Shown: one piece after another, positions 34,799 to 42,770 of the stretch
Position numbering within the stretch: the stretch's first letter is position 1
Layout of the letters: each line of letters begins with the position of its first letter
Source: an uncultured Pelagibacteraceae bacterium
GTDB lineage: Bacteria; Pseudomonadota; Alphaproteobacteria; Pelagibacterales; Pelagibacteraceae
DNA: 64,000 bases
Direction: 5' to 3'
NCBI GenBank assembly: GCA_902562645.1
Contig: CACETY010000001.1
Span: forward strand, 82,978 to 146,977
Position numbers and translations under genes: made by a program
The notes under the pieces: model-generated
Told to the model about the DNA's origin: nothing
Seen by the model: only the letters and a program-made list of their open reading frames with translations
Database searches by the model: none

Positions 34799-35823
34799 GG
34801 ATTTGGATATTTTTTTTGTACATAATTTATTTCTTTTATTACTTCACTATCAAGATTCACTTTTACACTTTCTACGTTAGTTTTCAACTGCTCCATAGTT
34901 GTTGCTCCAATAATTACACTAGTCATAAAGTCTTGTACTTCACAGAATTTTATAGACATTTGACTCATATCCAGTTCAAATTTCTGACTAATTTTGTAAT
35001 AATCTTCAACTGCATTTTCCGTATTTGGCTTTCTGTATCTAGTCCAAAAATCAAAATCTCTCTCCATTCTTGATCCTTTAGGAAAACGTTTATTTCTATA
35101 TTTACCGCTTAGGTAACCACTTGCAAGTGGTGAATAAGCCAAACACCCAATGTTCTCTCTTATTGATACTTCAGCCAACCCCACTTCGTAAGATCTATTC
35201 AATAGGCTATATGGATTTTGAATTGCCATCATTCTTGGTAGGTCTTTATCTTTTGCAAGTTGAAGATAATTCATCACTCCCCATGGAGTTTCATTTGATA
35301 AACCAACATATCTAATTTTGCCTTGTTTAATAAATTTATTTAAGTTTTCCAAAACATCTTCAAATTTATTCCAGTCGTTTTCTTTGTGTTCGTAACCCAA
35401 TTTTCCAAAGTTGTTTACGTTTCTTTCGGGCCAATGTAATTGATAAAGATCAATATAATCGGTCTTTAATCTTTTTAGACTTCCGTGAAGAGCATCCTCT
35501 AAGTTTTTTCCAGTAAAACTATTTTCCCCATTTCTAATATATTTTCTGCTAGGGCCACCCACTTTGGATGCTAGTATTATATCTTTTCTTTTTTTTGTTT
35601 CCTCAAACCAATTTCCAATAATAGTTTCTGTATGACCATATGTTTCAGCTTTTGGTGGAACTGCATAAAGTTCAGCCGTATCCCAAAAATTAACCCCATT
35701 TTCTAAAGAGTAATTCATTTGTTCAAATGCCTCACTTTGGTTATTTTGTTCACCCCAAGTCATTGTCCCAAGACAGATTGTGCTCACATTTAAGTCAGTA
35801 TTTCCTAGTTTTTTATAATTCAT
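34789..35823 (-). CDS. Aldo/keto reductase (Tas-like)
   Basis: The 344-residue NADPH-dependent reductase has the catalytic tetrad in place: Asp and Tyr in NFWDTAELYAVPP, Lys in ILASKVGG, and His in YIDLYQLHWPERN. The start MNYKKLGNTDLNVSTICLGTM and the tail block SVIIGATTMEQLKTNV are typical. Family resemblance is to E. coli Tas and related proteins. The substrate is unknown. It is the first gene of an operon with ialB and argG and is divergent from the BI-1 gene. Confidence 0.92.
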   Translation of the reverse strand: MNYKKLGNTDLNVSTICLGTMTWGEQNNQSEAFEQMNYSLENGVNFWDTAELYAVPPKAETYGHTETIIGNWFEETKKRKDIILASKVGGPSRKYIRNGENSFTGKNLEDALHGSLKRLKTDYIDLYQLHWPERNVNNFGKLGYEHKENDWNKFEDVLENLNKFIKQGKIRYVGLSNETPWGVMNYLQLAKDKDLPRMMAIQNPYSLLNRSYEVGLAEVSIRENIGCLAYSPLASGYLSGKYRNKRFPKGSRMERDFDFWTRYRKPNTENAVEDYYKISQKFELDMSQMSIKFCEVQDFMTSVIIGATTMEQLKTNVESVKVNLDSEVIKEINYVQKKYPNPCP

Positions 35824-35864
35824 GGTCAGTTACACTTAATGTTTGTTATATTTATTTTGACGAC

Positions 35865-35893
35865 TTGAAAATCTCAAAAAAAAAACTTATATA
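35865..35893 (+). promoter_or_regulatory. Sigma-70-type promoter for the BI-1 gene
   Basis: A -35 box TTGAAA (35865-35870) and a -10 box TATATA (35888-35893) are separated by exactly 17 bases, including a run of ten A. Transcription would begin at about 35900, which is the A of the predicted ATG. That would give a leaderless mRNA, consistent with the lack of a Shine-Dalgarno sequence. AT-rich DNA produces such matches easily, so this is only a reasonable candidate. Confidence 0.45.
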
Positions 35894-35899
35894 AATATT

Positions 35900-36658
35900 A
35901 TGGAATTCAATAAAGAAAATATTCTAAATAAAGCAACTGCAGCTAAACAAACAGTTGTTATGGATGAAGGCTTAAGAGCCTACATGTTAAAAGTCTATAA
36001 TTATATGGCAACCGGTGTATTGCTTACTGGTATAATTGCACTTTTATCTTTTAAAATGTCTGTTGTAACAGACCCAAATGGTGCCATTGTTGGACTAACT
36101 GAATTCGGAAATGCAATTTATTTATCTGGATTGAAATGGATTGTAATGCTGGCTCCTCTAGGGATTGTATTCTACATGAGCTTTGGCATAAATAAAATGA
36201 GTGCATCTAGAGCTCAAACTACTTTTTGGGTATTTGCAGCTTTAATGGGATTATCACTTTCATCAATTTTACTAGTTTACACAGGTTTGAGTGTAACAAG
36301 AGTATTCTTTATTTCTTCAGCAACTTTTGGTGCTATGAGTATTTATGGTTATACAACAAAGAGAGACTTAACTAAGATGGGATCTTTTTTAATGATGGGT
36401 TTAATCGGGATAATAATTGCATCAATAGTCAATATATTCTTAAAATCATCAATGATGTATTTTGCAATATCAATAATTGGTGTTTTAATATTTGTTGGCT
36501 TAACGGCATACGATACACAAAAAATTAAAAACATGTATGCTGCCTCTGACAGTGGTGAGCTAATGGGTAAAAAAGCTGTTATGGGAGCACTAACTTTATA
36601 TTTAGATTTTATAAATTTATTTATAATGCTTTTAAGATTATTCGGTCAAAGAAGATAA
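35900..36658 (+). CDS. Bax inhibitor-1 / YccA family membrane protein
   Basis: The 252-residue protein has about seven hydrophobic helices and the family blocks MLKVYNYMATGVLLTGIIAL at the start, VFFISSATFGAMSIYGYTTK in the middle, VGLTAYDTQKIKNMY near residue 210 and ALTLYLDFINLFIMLLRLFG at the end. The aspartates expected for the pH-sensing diaspartyl centre (TAYDTQ and LYLDFIN) are present. Bacterial members may conduct calcium or modulate FtsH. It converges with the DUF2794 gene three bases away. Confidence 0.93.
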   Translation: MEFNKENILNKATAAKQTVVMDEGLRAYMLKVYNYMATGVLLTGIIALLSFKMSVVTDPNGAIVGLTEFGNAIYLSGLKWIVMLAPLGIVFYMSFGINKMSASRAQTTFWVFAALMGLSLSSILLVYTGLSVTRVFFISSATFGAMSIYGYTTKRDLTKMGSFLMMGLIGIIIASIVNIFLKSSMMYFAISIIGVLIFVGLTAYDTQKIKNMYAASDSGELMGKKAVMGALTLYLDFINLFIMLLRLFGQRR

Positions 36659-36661
36659 AAA

Positions 36662-37000
36662 CTAAATTTTTTTCCAATCAACTTTATTCAAGAGTATCTT
36701 AAGATCAAATGAATTTTTTAGTATTTTACCATTAGTATCTGTAATTAAATATTTAAGATTTTTGTTTGAAGGCTTAAAATTTTTACAAATTTTATATTTA
36801 GCTTTTTCAGCAGCATTTTTAAAAACACTAAAACTTACCTGCTTTCCCGAAATAGAAAGACCATAGTCTTTCCAATTACCTGAGGAAACCATTTTTGCAT
36901 AAAGATCTAAAATAATTTTTAATTCAGTTCTCTCAAAAAAAAGTTTTTTATCTTCATCTCTATTCTTATTATTTACTACTAATTTTAAATTTCTATTCAT
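36662..37000 (-). CDS. DUF2794 family protein
   Basis: The 112-residue protein matches the pattern I know for DUF2794, a family of short alphaproteobacterial proteins: LFFERTELKIILDLYAKMVS, GNWKDYGLSISGKQVSFSVF and YKICKNFKPSN. Function is unknown. It overlaps the upstream yciB gene by eight bases on the minus strand. There is no signal peptide, so it is probably cytoplasmic. Confidence 0.8.
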   Translation of the reverse strand: MNRNLKLVVNNKNRDEDKKLFFERTELKIILDLYAKMVSSGNWKDYGLSISGKQVSFSVFKNAAEKAKYKICKNFKPSNKNLKYLITDTNGKILKNSFDLKILLNKVDWKKI

Positions 37001-37577
37001 TAAGTTTGTATTTGTTTATTAAACCTATTTGAAAAGCGGTAAAAATAAAGGTTATTGGCAACATTCCCCAAACTTTAAAATTAACCCAAAATTCTTCTGT
37101 TTGTGTTCTCCAAATTATTTCATTTAAAATTGCTAATCCAAAAAAGAAGTACGTCCATCTTTTATTTAAAATCTCCCAACCCTCATCACTTAATGGCATA
37201 GATTTTCCAAGTAATTTTTTTAAAACTGGTTCATTTGTAAAGTATTTGCCAAACATTAATGCAAGACCGAACAATATATTTATAATTGTTGGTTTCATGT
37301 AAATAAATATAGGATCATCAAAATAAATTGTTAAACCACCAAATAATGTAATTAATATTCCGCTTATTAAAGGTACTTTTGGAATTGTCTTTTCAACAAT
37401 CCACATTATTAAAACTGCTATAATAGTTGCAACTATAAGTGGAGGTATTGCAATAATTAAGTTTTTATCATTATTATAATAAAAATAAAAAAATATTACT
37501 AAAGGTCCTAAATCAGTAACAAATTTTAAAACAGATTTATTCACTGCTACATAATAGCAGAATAATAAAACATTCAT
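36993..37577 (-). CDS. yciB: Inner-membrane septation protein A family (YciB/IspZ)
   Basis: The 194-residue protein has about five or six hydrophobic helices and the family pattern KFVTDLGPLVIFFYFYY, then GGLTIYFDDPIFIYMKPTII and NLLFG-type NILFGLALMFGKYF, LNKRWTYFFFGLAILNEIIW and TQTEEFWVNFKVWG. YciB proteins are thought to help cell envelope synthesis at the septum. An alternative start eight or so codons downstream is possible, since the family usually begins close to the KFVTDLGP block. The DUF2794 gene is coupled behind it. Confidence 0.92.
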   Translation of the reverse strand: MNVLLFCYYVAVNKSVLKFVTDLGPLVIFFYFYYNNDKNLIIAIPPLIVATIIAVLIMWIVEKTIPKVPLISGILITLFGGLTIYFDDPIFIYMKPTIINILFGLALMFGKYFTNEPVLKKLLGKSMPLSDEGWEILNKRWTYFFFGLAILNEIIWRTQTEEFWVNFKVWGMLPITFIFTAFQIGLINKYKLNE

Positions 37578-37618
37578 ATTTTTTTTATTGATTTTTATTT
37601 TTAAATATCCATATTTAT

Positions 37619-37942
37619 GTGGTGACTATTCAAAAAGGAAAATTTTCAATAGGAGATGTTGTAAAACATAAACACTTCGACTTTAGAGGTGTAATTTATG
37701 ATGTTGATTTTGAGTTTAATAACTCGGAAGAATGGTACCAATCTATACCAAAAAACGTAAGACCTAGAAAAGACCAACCATTTTATCATTTGTTAGCAGA
37801 AAATGATGAAATCACGTATGAAGCATACGTCTCTGAGCAAAATTTATTAGTGGACGACTCTGATGAGCCAATTAAACACCCTCTAATTAATGAGATATTC
37901 TCAGGAAAAAAAGGCTCTGGTTACTTTAAACCTTCAAACTAA
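37619..37942 (+). CDS. hspQ: HspQ-type hemimethylated-DNA-binding / heat shock protein
   Basis: HspQ (YccV) binds hemimethylated DNA and serves as a Lon protease enhancer in E. coli. The 107-residue protein shows FSIGDVVKHKHFDFRGVIYDVD and RKDQPFYHLLAENDEITYEAYV then SEQNLLVDDSDEPIKHPL, which is diagnostic. The start is a GTG (37619) or the next GTG codon; the ATG two bases upstream is out of frame. The 183-base stretch after it holds a strong hairpin and a possible tiny ORF before ccmC. Confidence 0.9.
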   Translation: MVTIQKGKFSIGDVVKHKHFDFRGVIYDVDFEFNNSEEWYQSIPKNVRPRKDQPFYHLLAENDEITYEAYVSEQNLLVDDSDEPIKHPLINEIFSGKKGSGYFKPSN

Positions 37943-37992
37943 GATAATTTACATTATTTAAACACATTTCGTGCAAACCTTCGTCATAGATT

Positions 37993-38097
37993 ATGTCTAA
38001 AATAAATTATATTTTGACCAAGGACGCTATAATCCCCATTTATTTTATCTCCCTCTGTGTTCTTGGTCAGAATAACTCACCAGAACAATTTTCATAA
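37993..38097 (+). CDS. Possible 34-residue peptide upstream of ccmC
   Basis: An ATG at 37993 opens a 34-codon frame ending at TAA 38095-38097. It reads MSKINYILTKDAIIPIYFIS, then LCVLGQ and a polar end, with one short hydrophobic segment. No Shine-Dalgarno sequence precedes it. It covers the long hairpin at 38010-38074, so it could be a leader peptide or simply an accident of a structured RNA. I give it low weight. Confidence 0.25.
   Translation: MSKINYILTKDAIIPIYFISLCVLGQNNSPEQFS
38010..38074 (+). other. Long imperfect inverted repeat before the ccm operon
   Basis: Bases 38010-38025 and 38059-38074 can pair over 16 bp with two G-T wobbles and no bulge; the core TGACCAAGGAC faces GTTCTTGGTCA. 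The loop is 33 bases. No T run follows on either strand, so it is not a standard terminator. It lies 51 bases before the ccmC ATG in one of the longer intergenic spaces of the window. It may be a structured 5' leader, a small RNA, or an operator; the sequence alone does not decide. Confidence 0.55.
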
Positions 38098-38125
38098 ATT
38101 AAATTTGTGCTATAGATAATAGAAA

Positions 38126-38833
38126 ATGCTCAACTATTTAAAACCAAACAATTTATTAAAAATTATAAATAAAACACAAAAATATGTATTTATTGTTTTT
38201 TTAGTAATAATAACTGTCGGTCTTGTTGAGGCACTAATTCTCTCTCCTGAGGACTATAAACAAAGTGACTCTGTTAGAATTATGTATGTGCATGTTCCAG
38301 CCGCTTGGATATCACTTGGAATTTTTTCCTTAATTGCAATTTTATCATTTGGAATTTTGGTATTTAAAAATAAAAATCTTTCTTTAATAACAAAAAGTTT
38401 AGCACCATCTGGTTTTGTTTTTAACATCATTGCTTTAGTTACAGGTTCTATCTGGGGTAAACCTACTTGGGGTACTTGGTGGGCATGGGATGCAAGAATA
38501 ACCTCAATGTTATTACTTGCTTTTTTCTATTTGATGTTTCTTCTAAGTTGGAGGGTAACTGACAATGAGGAAAAAGCTGTAAAGATTAGTTCGTACATAG
38601 CAATAATAGGTTTAATAAATGTCCCAATAATCAAATTTTCTGTTGAATGGTGGTCAACATTGCACCAACCTTCTTCAGTAAATATTTTTACAGAAACTTC
38701 TATTCATGCTTCCATGTTGTTACCTTTAGGCATAATGACTGCGGCATTTGCACTTTTTTCGCTTTTGATATTTTTGATGAAATATAATACAGAACTGATA
38801 AAAATAAAAAATAAAGGATTAGATAGATTATGA
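38126..38833 (+). CDS. ccmC: Heme export protein CcmC
   Basis: CcmC loads heme onto CcmE at the periplasmic face during cytochrome c maturation. The 235-residue protein has six membrane helices, the tryptophan-rich WWD motif WGTWWAWDARITSML near residue 115, and flanking heme-ligand histidines in MYVHVPAAWIS and WWSTLHQPSSV. It is the first of six ccm genes in a row. ccmA and ccmB are not beside it. Confidence 0.96.
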   Translation: MLNYLKPNNLLKIINKTQKYVFIVFLVIITVGLVEALILSPEDYKQSDSVRIMYVHVPAAWISLGIFSLIAILSFGILVFKNKNLSLITKSLAPSGFVFNIIALVTGSIWGKPTWGTWWAWDARITSMLLLAFFYLMFLLSWRVTDNEEKAVKISSYIAIIGLINVPIIKFSVEWWSTLHQPSSVNIFTETSIHASMLLPLGIMTAAFALFSLLIFLMKYNTELIKIKNKGLDRL

Positions 38834-39063
38834 TTAACGAAGTTTTATACATGAATGGATACGGTCTCTATGTATGGTCTTCTTTTGCATTTACTCTTTC
38901 TTGTTTCTGTATTTTATATTCAGTAATCAAACTTCAACTAGTTAAAGAGCAAAAGAAATTTAGGGTTCGTTTTGAAAATTTAGATACTGATAAAATTGAA
39001 ATAGCAAAAAAACAAGAGACATATAAAGAAATACTAGCTACTTCATCTGCATCTAAAATTTAA
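38830..39063 (+). CDS. ccmD: Heme exporter protein CcmD
   Basis: CcmD is a small membrane protein that stabilises the CcmC-CcmE complex and allows release of holo-CcmE. The 77-residue protein has one membrane helix after the typical [19 protein letters not shown] segment and a charged C-terminal tail. The start overlaps the ccmC stop by four bases. If the internal ATG before NGYGLYVW is used, the protein would be slightly shorter. The call depends partly on gene order. Confidence 0.88.
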   Translation: MINEVLYMNGYGLYVWSSFAFTLSCFCILYSVIKLQLVKEQKKFRVRFENLDTDKIEIAKKQETYKEILATSSASKI

Positions 39064-39074
39064 CTTTTATTTTC

Positions 39075-39497
39075 ATGTATGGTAAAAAAGTTAAACTAAG
39101 AGCCATCTTTATATTATCTATATTCTTTTCATTAGTCTTAATTATTTTTTTAGTTTTTAAATCTCTTGAGGAAAATGTTGTTTATTTTAAATCACCAACT
39201 GAAATAAAAAATTTAACAGAGCTAACATCAAAAAAAATAAGGGTTGGTGGTATGGTTAAAGAAAAATCAATTAATGTTAATCAGTCAGAAGTTAACTTTG
39301 TTATCACTGACTTCAAAAATGAATTAATCGTTAATTATAGCGGCTCCGTTCCGAATTTATTTGAGGAGGGAAAAGGAGTTGTAGCCGAAGGTTTTTTAAA
39401 AGATCGCAATTTTTTAACTGCTGTTAAGATTTTAGCAAAACATGATGAAAATTACATGCCACCTGAAGTGGAAGAGGCAATAAAAGAGAGTAATTAA
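39075..39497 (+). CDS. ccmE: Heme chaperone CcmE
   Basis: CcmE covalently holds heme in the periplasm and hands it to CcmF/H. The 140-residue protein has an N-terminal membrane anchor, the OB-fold strands [12 protein letters not shown] and [20 protein letters not shown] and [12 protein letters not shown], and the heme-binding histidine in [12 protein letters not shown] near the C-terminus. HDENY is the common bacterial form, not the rare Cys variant. Its TAA overlaps the ccmF ATG by one base. Confidence 0.96.
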   Translation: MYGKKVKLRAIFILSIFFSLVLIIFLVFKSLEENVVYFKSPTEIKNLTELTSKKIRVGGMVKEKSINVNQSEVNFVITDFKNELIVNYSGSVPNLFEEGKGVVAEGFLKDRNFLTAVKILAKHDENYMPPEVEEAIKESN

Positions 39498-41368
39498 TGC
39501 TAAACCAAATTGGAAACTATTCACTTTATATTGCTTTGCTGTCGTCAATTTTAATAATCATTCAATCTCCAATATTATTAAATAGGAATAATATAAATGC
39601 TAGTGGAAGAATTTTTTCACTACTTTCTATTCAATCATTAATGATTATAATAAGTTTCTTTGCTCTTATAATAGCTTTTATAACCTCAGATTTTAGTAAT
39701 GAGACAGTCTATAATAATTCTCATACTTCTAAACCTTTGTTCTATAAAATTTCAGGAACATGGGGAAACCATGAGGGAAGTTTACTTCTTTGGTTGTTAG
39801 TACTATCAATTTTTTTATTTATTTTTACAATAACCTCAAAAAATCTTTCAAATAAATATAGAATTTTAACTTTATTTTTTCAGCAAATAATAATTTTAGG
39901 ATTTTTATTATTTATTCTTTTTACATCCAATCCATTTATGAATTTATATCCAATTCCAAACGAGGGAACTGGATTAAATCCAATACTTCAAGATCCTGCA
40001 TTAGCAATTCATCCACCAATTTTGTATTTAGGATATGTTGGAACATCTATAATTTTTTCTTCTTCACTCGCAGCCTTAGTATCTGGTTCAGTAAATAAAA
40101 TTTGGGCTAAGCATATAAAGAAATGGGTACTAATTTCGTGGATTTTTTTATCTATTGGAATTTTATTAGGATCTATATGGGCTTATTATGAATTAGGATG
40201 GGGAGGTTTTTGGTTTTGGGATCCAGTTGAAAATGTGTCTCTTATGCCATGGTTTTGTTTAACAGCTTTATTTCATACTATTTTAATTCTAGAAAAAAGA
40301 GAAATATTTCATTCTTGGGCAGTAATTTTATCAATTACAACTTTTTCATTAAGTATGAGCGGAACATTTCTAGTCAGATCTGGAATTTTAAATTCAATTC
40401 ATACTTTTGCAAACGATCCATCAAGAGGAGTGTTTATTCTTTGCTTTTTATTTATATTAATTACTTTGTCTATTTTTATTTATTTTTTTTATCAAAACAA
40501 AATCAAAAACAATTTCACAAAAACTTATATTATTAGTAAAGAAACAGCTGTTCTGGTCAATAACCTGTTCATGATGTTTTTTTTATCAGTTGTCTTAATT
40601 GGTACAGTTTATCCAATATTTCTAGAAGTAGTAAATAATGATAAAATTTCAATTGGTCCTCCCTTTTATCATAAATTAATTGTACCTTTTATGATTCCTT
40701 TTTTAATTTTTATGGCAATTGGACCAAACTTTAATTGGATAAAAGATAAAATAAATAAAATTAATCTACAGCAACTTTTATTTTTCATTTTATCAATAAT
40801 TGTTTCTTTTATTTTTTTAAAAAGAGTTGGAATTTCTTATTTATTTTCACTCCCACTTTTTATAGCAAGCTTTTTTCTTTTTTTTATTACTATTAAAGAT
40901 TTTTCAGTAAAAAAAACAAATTTATCTCAAAAAATATCTCATTTTGGTTTTAGTTTATTTATTTTAAGTGTTTTAGTTAATGGTGTCCTAGCTAAAGAAT
41001 ATTCATCTAATATGAAAGTTGGTGATGAAAGAAAATTTTTAAATAAAACGATTAAATTTGAAAGTCTTAAAATTAATGAAAATAAAAATTATCAATCTTT
41101 AGAAGCAAACTTTAAAATTACAGATAAAAATAATTCGATTAATTTAAAACCAGAAGTTAGAGTTTATGATCAACCCCAGACAATAACTAGTGAAGCTGAT
41201 ATTGAGTCAACATTATATTCAGATAATTTTTTAGTATTTAATATATTAAAAAATGATGGATTCTATAATGTCAGGTACCAAATAAAACCGTTTATGATAT
41301 GGATTTGGATATCAATAATATTAATTTCCTTTGGAGGGATATTAAGCATTGTAAAAAAAAATGGTTAA
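39497..41368 (+). CDS. ccmF: Heme lyase subunit CcmF
   Basis: CcmF attaches heme to apocytochrome c with CcmH. The 623-residue membrane protein has many helices, the WWD-type block GWGGFWFWDPVENVSLMPW near residue 235, and heme-related histidines in ISGTWGNHEGSLLLW, LAIHPPILYLGY, LFHTILIL and NSIHTFANDPSRG. Length is normal. The region is extremely T-rich on the plus strand because of the hydrophobic helices. It overlaps ccmG by eight bases. Confidence 0.97.
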   Translation: MLNQIGNYSLYIALLSSILIIIQSPILLNRNNINASGRIFSLLSIQSLMIIISFFALIIAFITSDFSNETVYNNSHTSKPLFYKISGTWGNHEGSLLLWLLVLSIFLFIFTITSKNLSNKYRILTLFFQQIIILGFLLFILFTSNPFMNLYPIPNEGTGLNPILQDPALAIHPPILYLGYVGTSIIFSSSLAALVSGSVNKIWAKHIKKWVLISWIFLSIGILLGSIWAYYELGWGGFWFWDPVENVSLMPWFCLTALFHTILILEKREIFHSWAVILSITTFSLSMSGTFLVRSGILNSIHTFANDPSRGVFILCFLFILITLSIFIYFFYQNKIKNNFTKTYIISKETAVLVNNLFMMFFLSVVLIGTVYPIFLEVVNNDKISIGPPFYHKLIVPFMIPFLIFMAIGPNFNWIKDKINKINLQQLLFFILSIIVSFIFLKRVGISYLFSLPLFIASFFLFFITIKDFSVKKTNLSQKISHFGFSLFILSVLVNGVLAKEYSSNMKVGDERKFLNKTIKFESLKINENKNYQSLEANFKITDKNNSINLKPEVRVYDQPQTITSEADIESTLYSDNFLVFNILKNDGFYNVRYQIKPFMIWIWISIILISFGGILSIVKKNG

Positions 41369-41894
41369 AAATATTAGGCTAATAGCATTAGTTTTTCTGG
41401 TTATTGTAAGTTTTTTTATTCTTCTTAAAGGCCTGGATAAAACAAATAATTATTCTCCTAATTTAAACTCAAGTAAAATTGATTTTAACTTTAAGGCAAA
41501 GTTTCTTTACTCTGATGAAGAGTCAACATTACATGAATTGATAAATGATAAAGATTTTTCAATAATTAATATTTGGGCCTCTTGGTGTCTACCCTGTCGA
41601 GATGAGCATTCTTTTCTGCTTAACTTAAAATCATTGGATAAATTAAACATAATAGGAATTAATTATAAAGATAACGAGATTAATGCAAAAAAATTTATAA
41701 AAGAATTAGGCAATCCTTATTCTAAAATTGTAGTTGATCCTTCTGGAGTTAATTCAATTGAACTAGGCGCATATGGTGTGCCCGAAACAATTCTAATTCA
41801 CAATAAGTCTAAAACTATTTTAAAAAAATATATAGGTCCAATAGATGATGAAAAACTTGCTGAACTTAAAATGATAATAAAAAATGAAAATTAA
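41361..41894 (+). CDS. ccmG: Thiol:disulfide interchange protein CcmG (DsbE)
   Basis: CcmG keeps the heme-binding cysteines of apocytochrome c reduced. The 177-residue protein has an N-terminal membrane anchor and a thioredoxin fold with the active site NIWASWCLPCRDEHSF near residue 76, then GINYKDNEINAKKF and YGVPETILIHNKS, which includes the cis-proline. All features match CcmG. The start overlaps ccmF by eight bases and its end overlaps ccmH by eleven. Confidence 0.95.
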   Translation: MVKNIRLIALVFLVIVSFFILLKGLDKTNNYSPNLNSSKIDFNFKAKFLYSDEESTLHELINDKDFSIINIWASWCLPCRDEHSFLLNLKSLDKLNIIGINYKDNEINAKKFIKELGNPYSKIVVDPSGVNSIELGAYGVPETILIHNKSKTILKKYIGPIDDEKLAELKMIIKNEN

Positions 41895-42246
41895 AATTTT
41901 AGTACTTATAATATTTTACTTAATTAGTTTTTTTAATCTTTCACATGGAGCTAATTCTGAAAAAGTTGATCAAATTTCAAAAAATTTGAGATGCTTAATT
42001 TGTCAAGGACAATCAGTTTATGACTCTCAATCTGATTTTGCCTTAAGTATGAAAATATTAATTCAAAATAAAATCGATGAAGGTAAAAATGATGAACAGA
42101 TTTATGATTTTCTTAAGAGTAAATATGGAGAGTGGATAGTTTATGATCCAGAAATTAGCAAAAACACAGTTTTGCTTTGGGTATTACCTTTGATTTTATT
42201 TGTTTTTGGCGGTATTTTAATTCTTAGAAAAGTATCTATAAAGTAA
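41884..42246 (+). CDS. ccmH: Cytochrome c maturation protein CcmH (CycL type)
   Basis: CcmH reduces apocytochrome c and works with CcmF. The 120-residue protein has a signal peptide, the redox motif LRCLICQGQSVYDSQSDFA, the KYGEWIVYDPEI block and one C-terminal membrane helix. It is the short form, without the CcmI-like TPR part fused in E. coli; no ccmI is seen downstream, where a PagL-type gene follows 14 bases later. CcmI is therefore elsewhere or absent. Confidence 0.95.
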   Translation: MKIKILVLIIFYLISFFNLSHGANSEKVDQISKNLRCLICQGQSVYDSQSDFALSMKILIQNKIDEGKNDEQIYDFLKSKYGEWIVYDPEISKNTVLLWVLPLILFVFGGILILRKVSIK

Positions 42247-42260
42247 CATAAAATTTTATT

Positions 42261-42761
42261 ATGAAATTTTATTTAAAAATATTAGTTTTTTTTATTCTTT
42301 TATTTAGTTCTGTAAGTGCTGACGATAAAAATTTTGAGAACAAATGGAGCTTATATACTGGGACTTTTGATTTTAGCGATGAAGGTGCTAAATCCACTCT
42401 TTATGGAGTTCAATATATAAATTTAAATAATCATTATGATAGTTTTTTAGGCAAACTGTATCCAGTAACAGGTTTTTTTTTAACAGTAGATAATGCTAAA
42501 TATATTTATAAAGGTTTTCAAACTACTTATGATAAGGGTTCATTTAATATAACACCAAGTTTTACTCCTGGTTTATATGATAAAGGAAATGGAAAAGATC
42601 TTCGCCATGTGATCGAATTCAAAACTGAAATTCAAATTTCTTATAATATAAGTAAAAAAAGTGAAATAGCTTTGTCTTACAATCATATTTCTAATGCAAA
42701 TCTTGGAGATAATAATCCTGGGGCAAATAGTTATATGTTAAATTTTTTAAAAAAATTTTAA
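42261..42761 (+). CDS. Acyloxyacyl hydrolase / lipid A deacylase PagL-like outer-membrane protein
   Basis: PagL is an outer-membrane beta-barrel that removes a 3-O-linked acyl chain from lipid A. The 166-residue protein has a signal peptide (residues 1-20, ending SSVSA), barrel strands with alternating residues, and the C-terminal active-site block ALSYNHISNANLGDNNPG with the His and Ser of the family, followed by a barrel-ending NFLKKF. Length is typical. It sits between the ccm operon and the hydroxyacid oxidases, nine bases before the latter. Confidence 0.82.
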   Translation: MKFYLKILVFFILLFSSVSADDKNFENKWSLYTGTFDFSDEGAKSTLYGVQYINLNNHYDSFLGKLYPVTGFFLTVDNAKYIYKGFQTTYDKGSFNITPSFTPGLYDKGNGKDLRHVIEFKTEIQISYNISKKSEIALSYNHISNANLGDNNPGANSYMLNFLKKF

Positions 42762-42770
42762 TTTAAAGAT

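Noticed and set aside
38830..39063. ccmD as a spurious small frame
   Set aside because: Its overlap with ccmC, the membrane helix and the position before ccmE support it as real.
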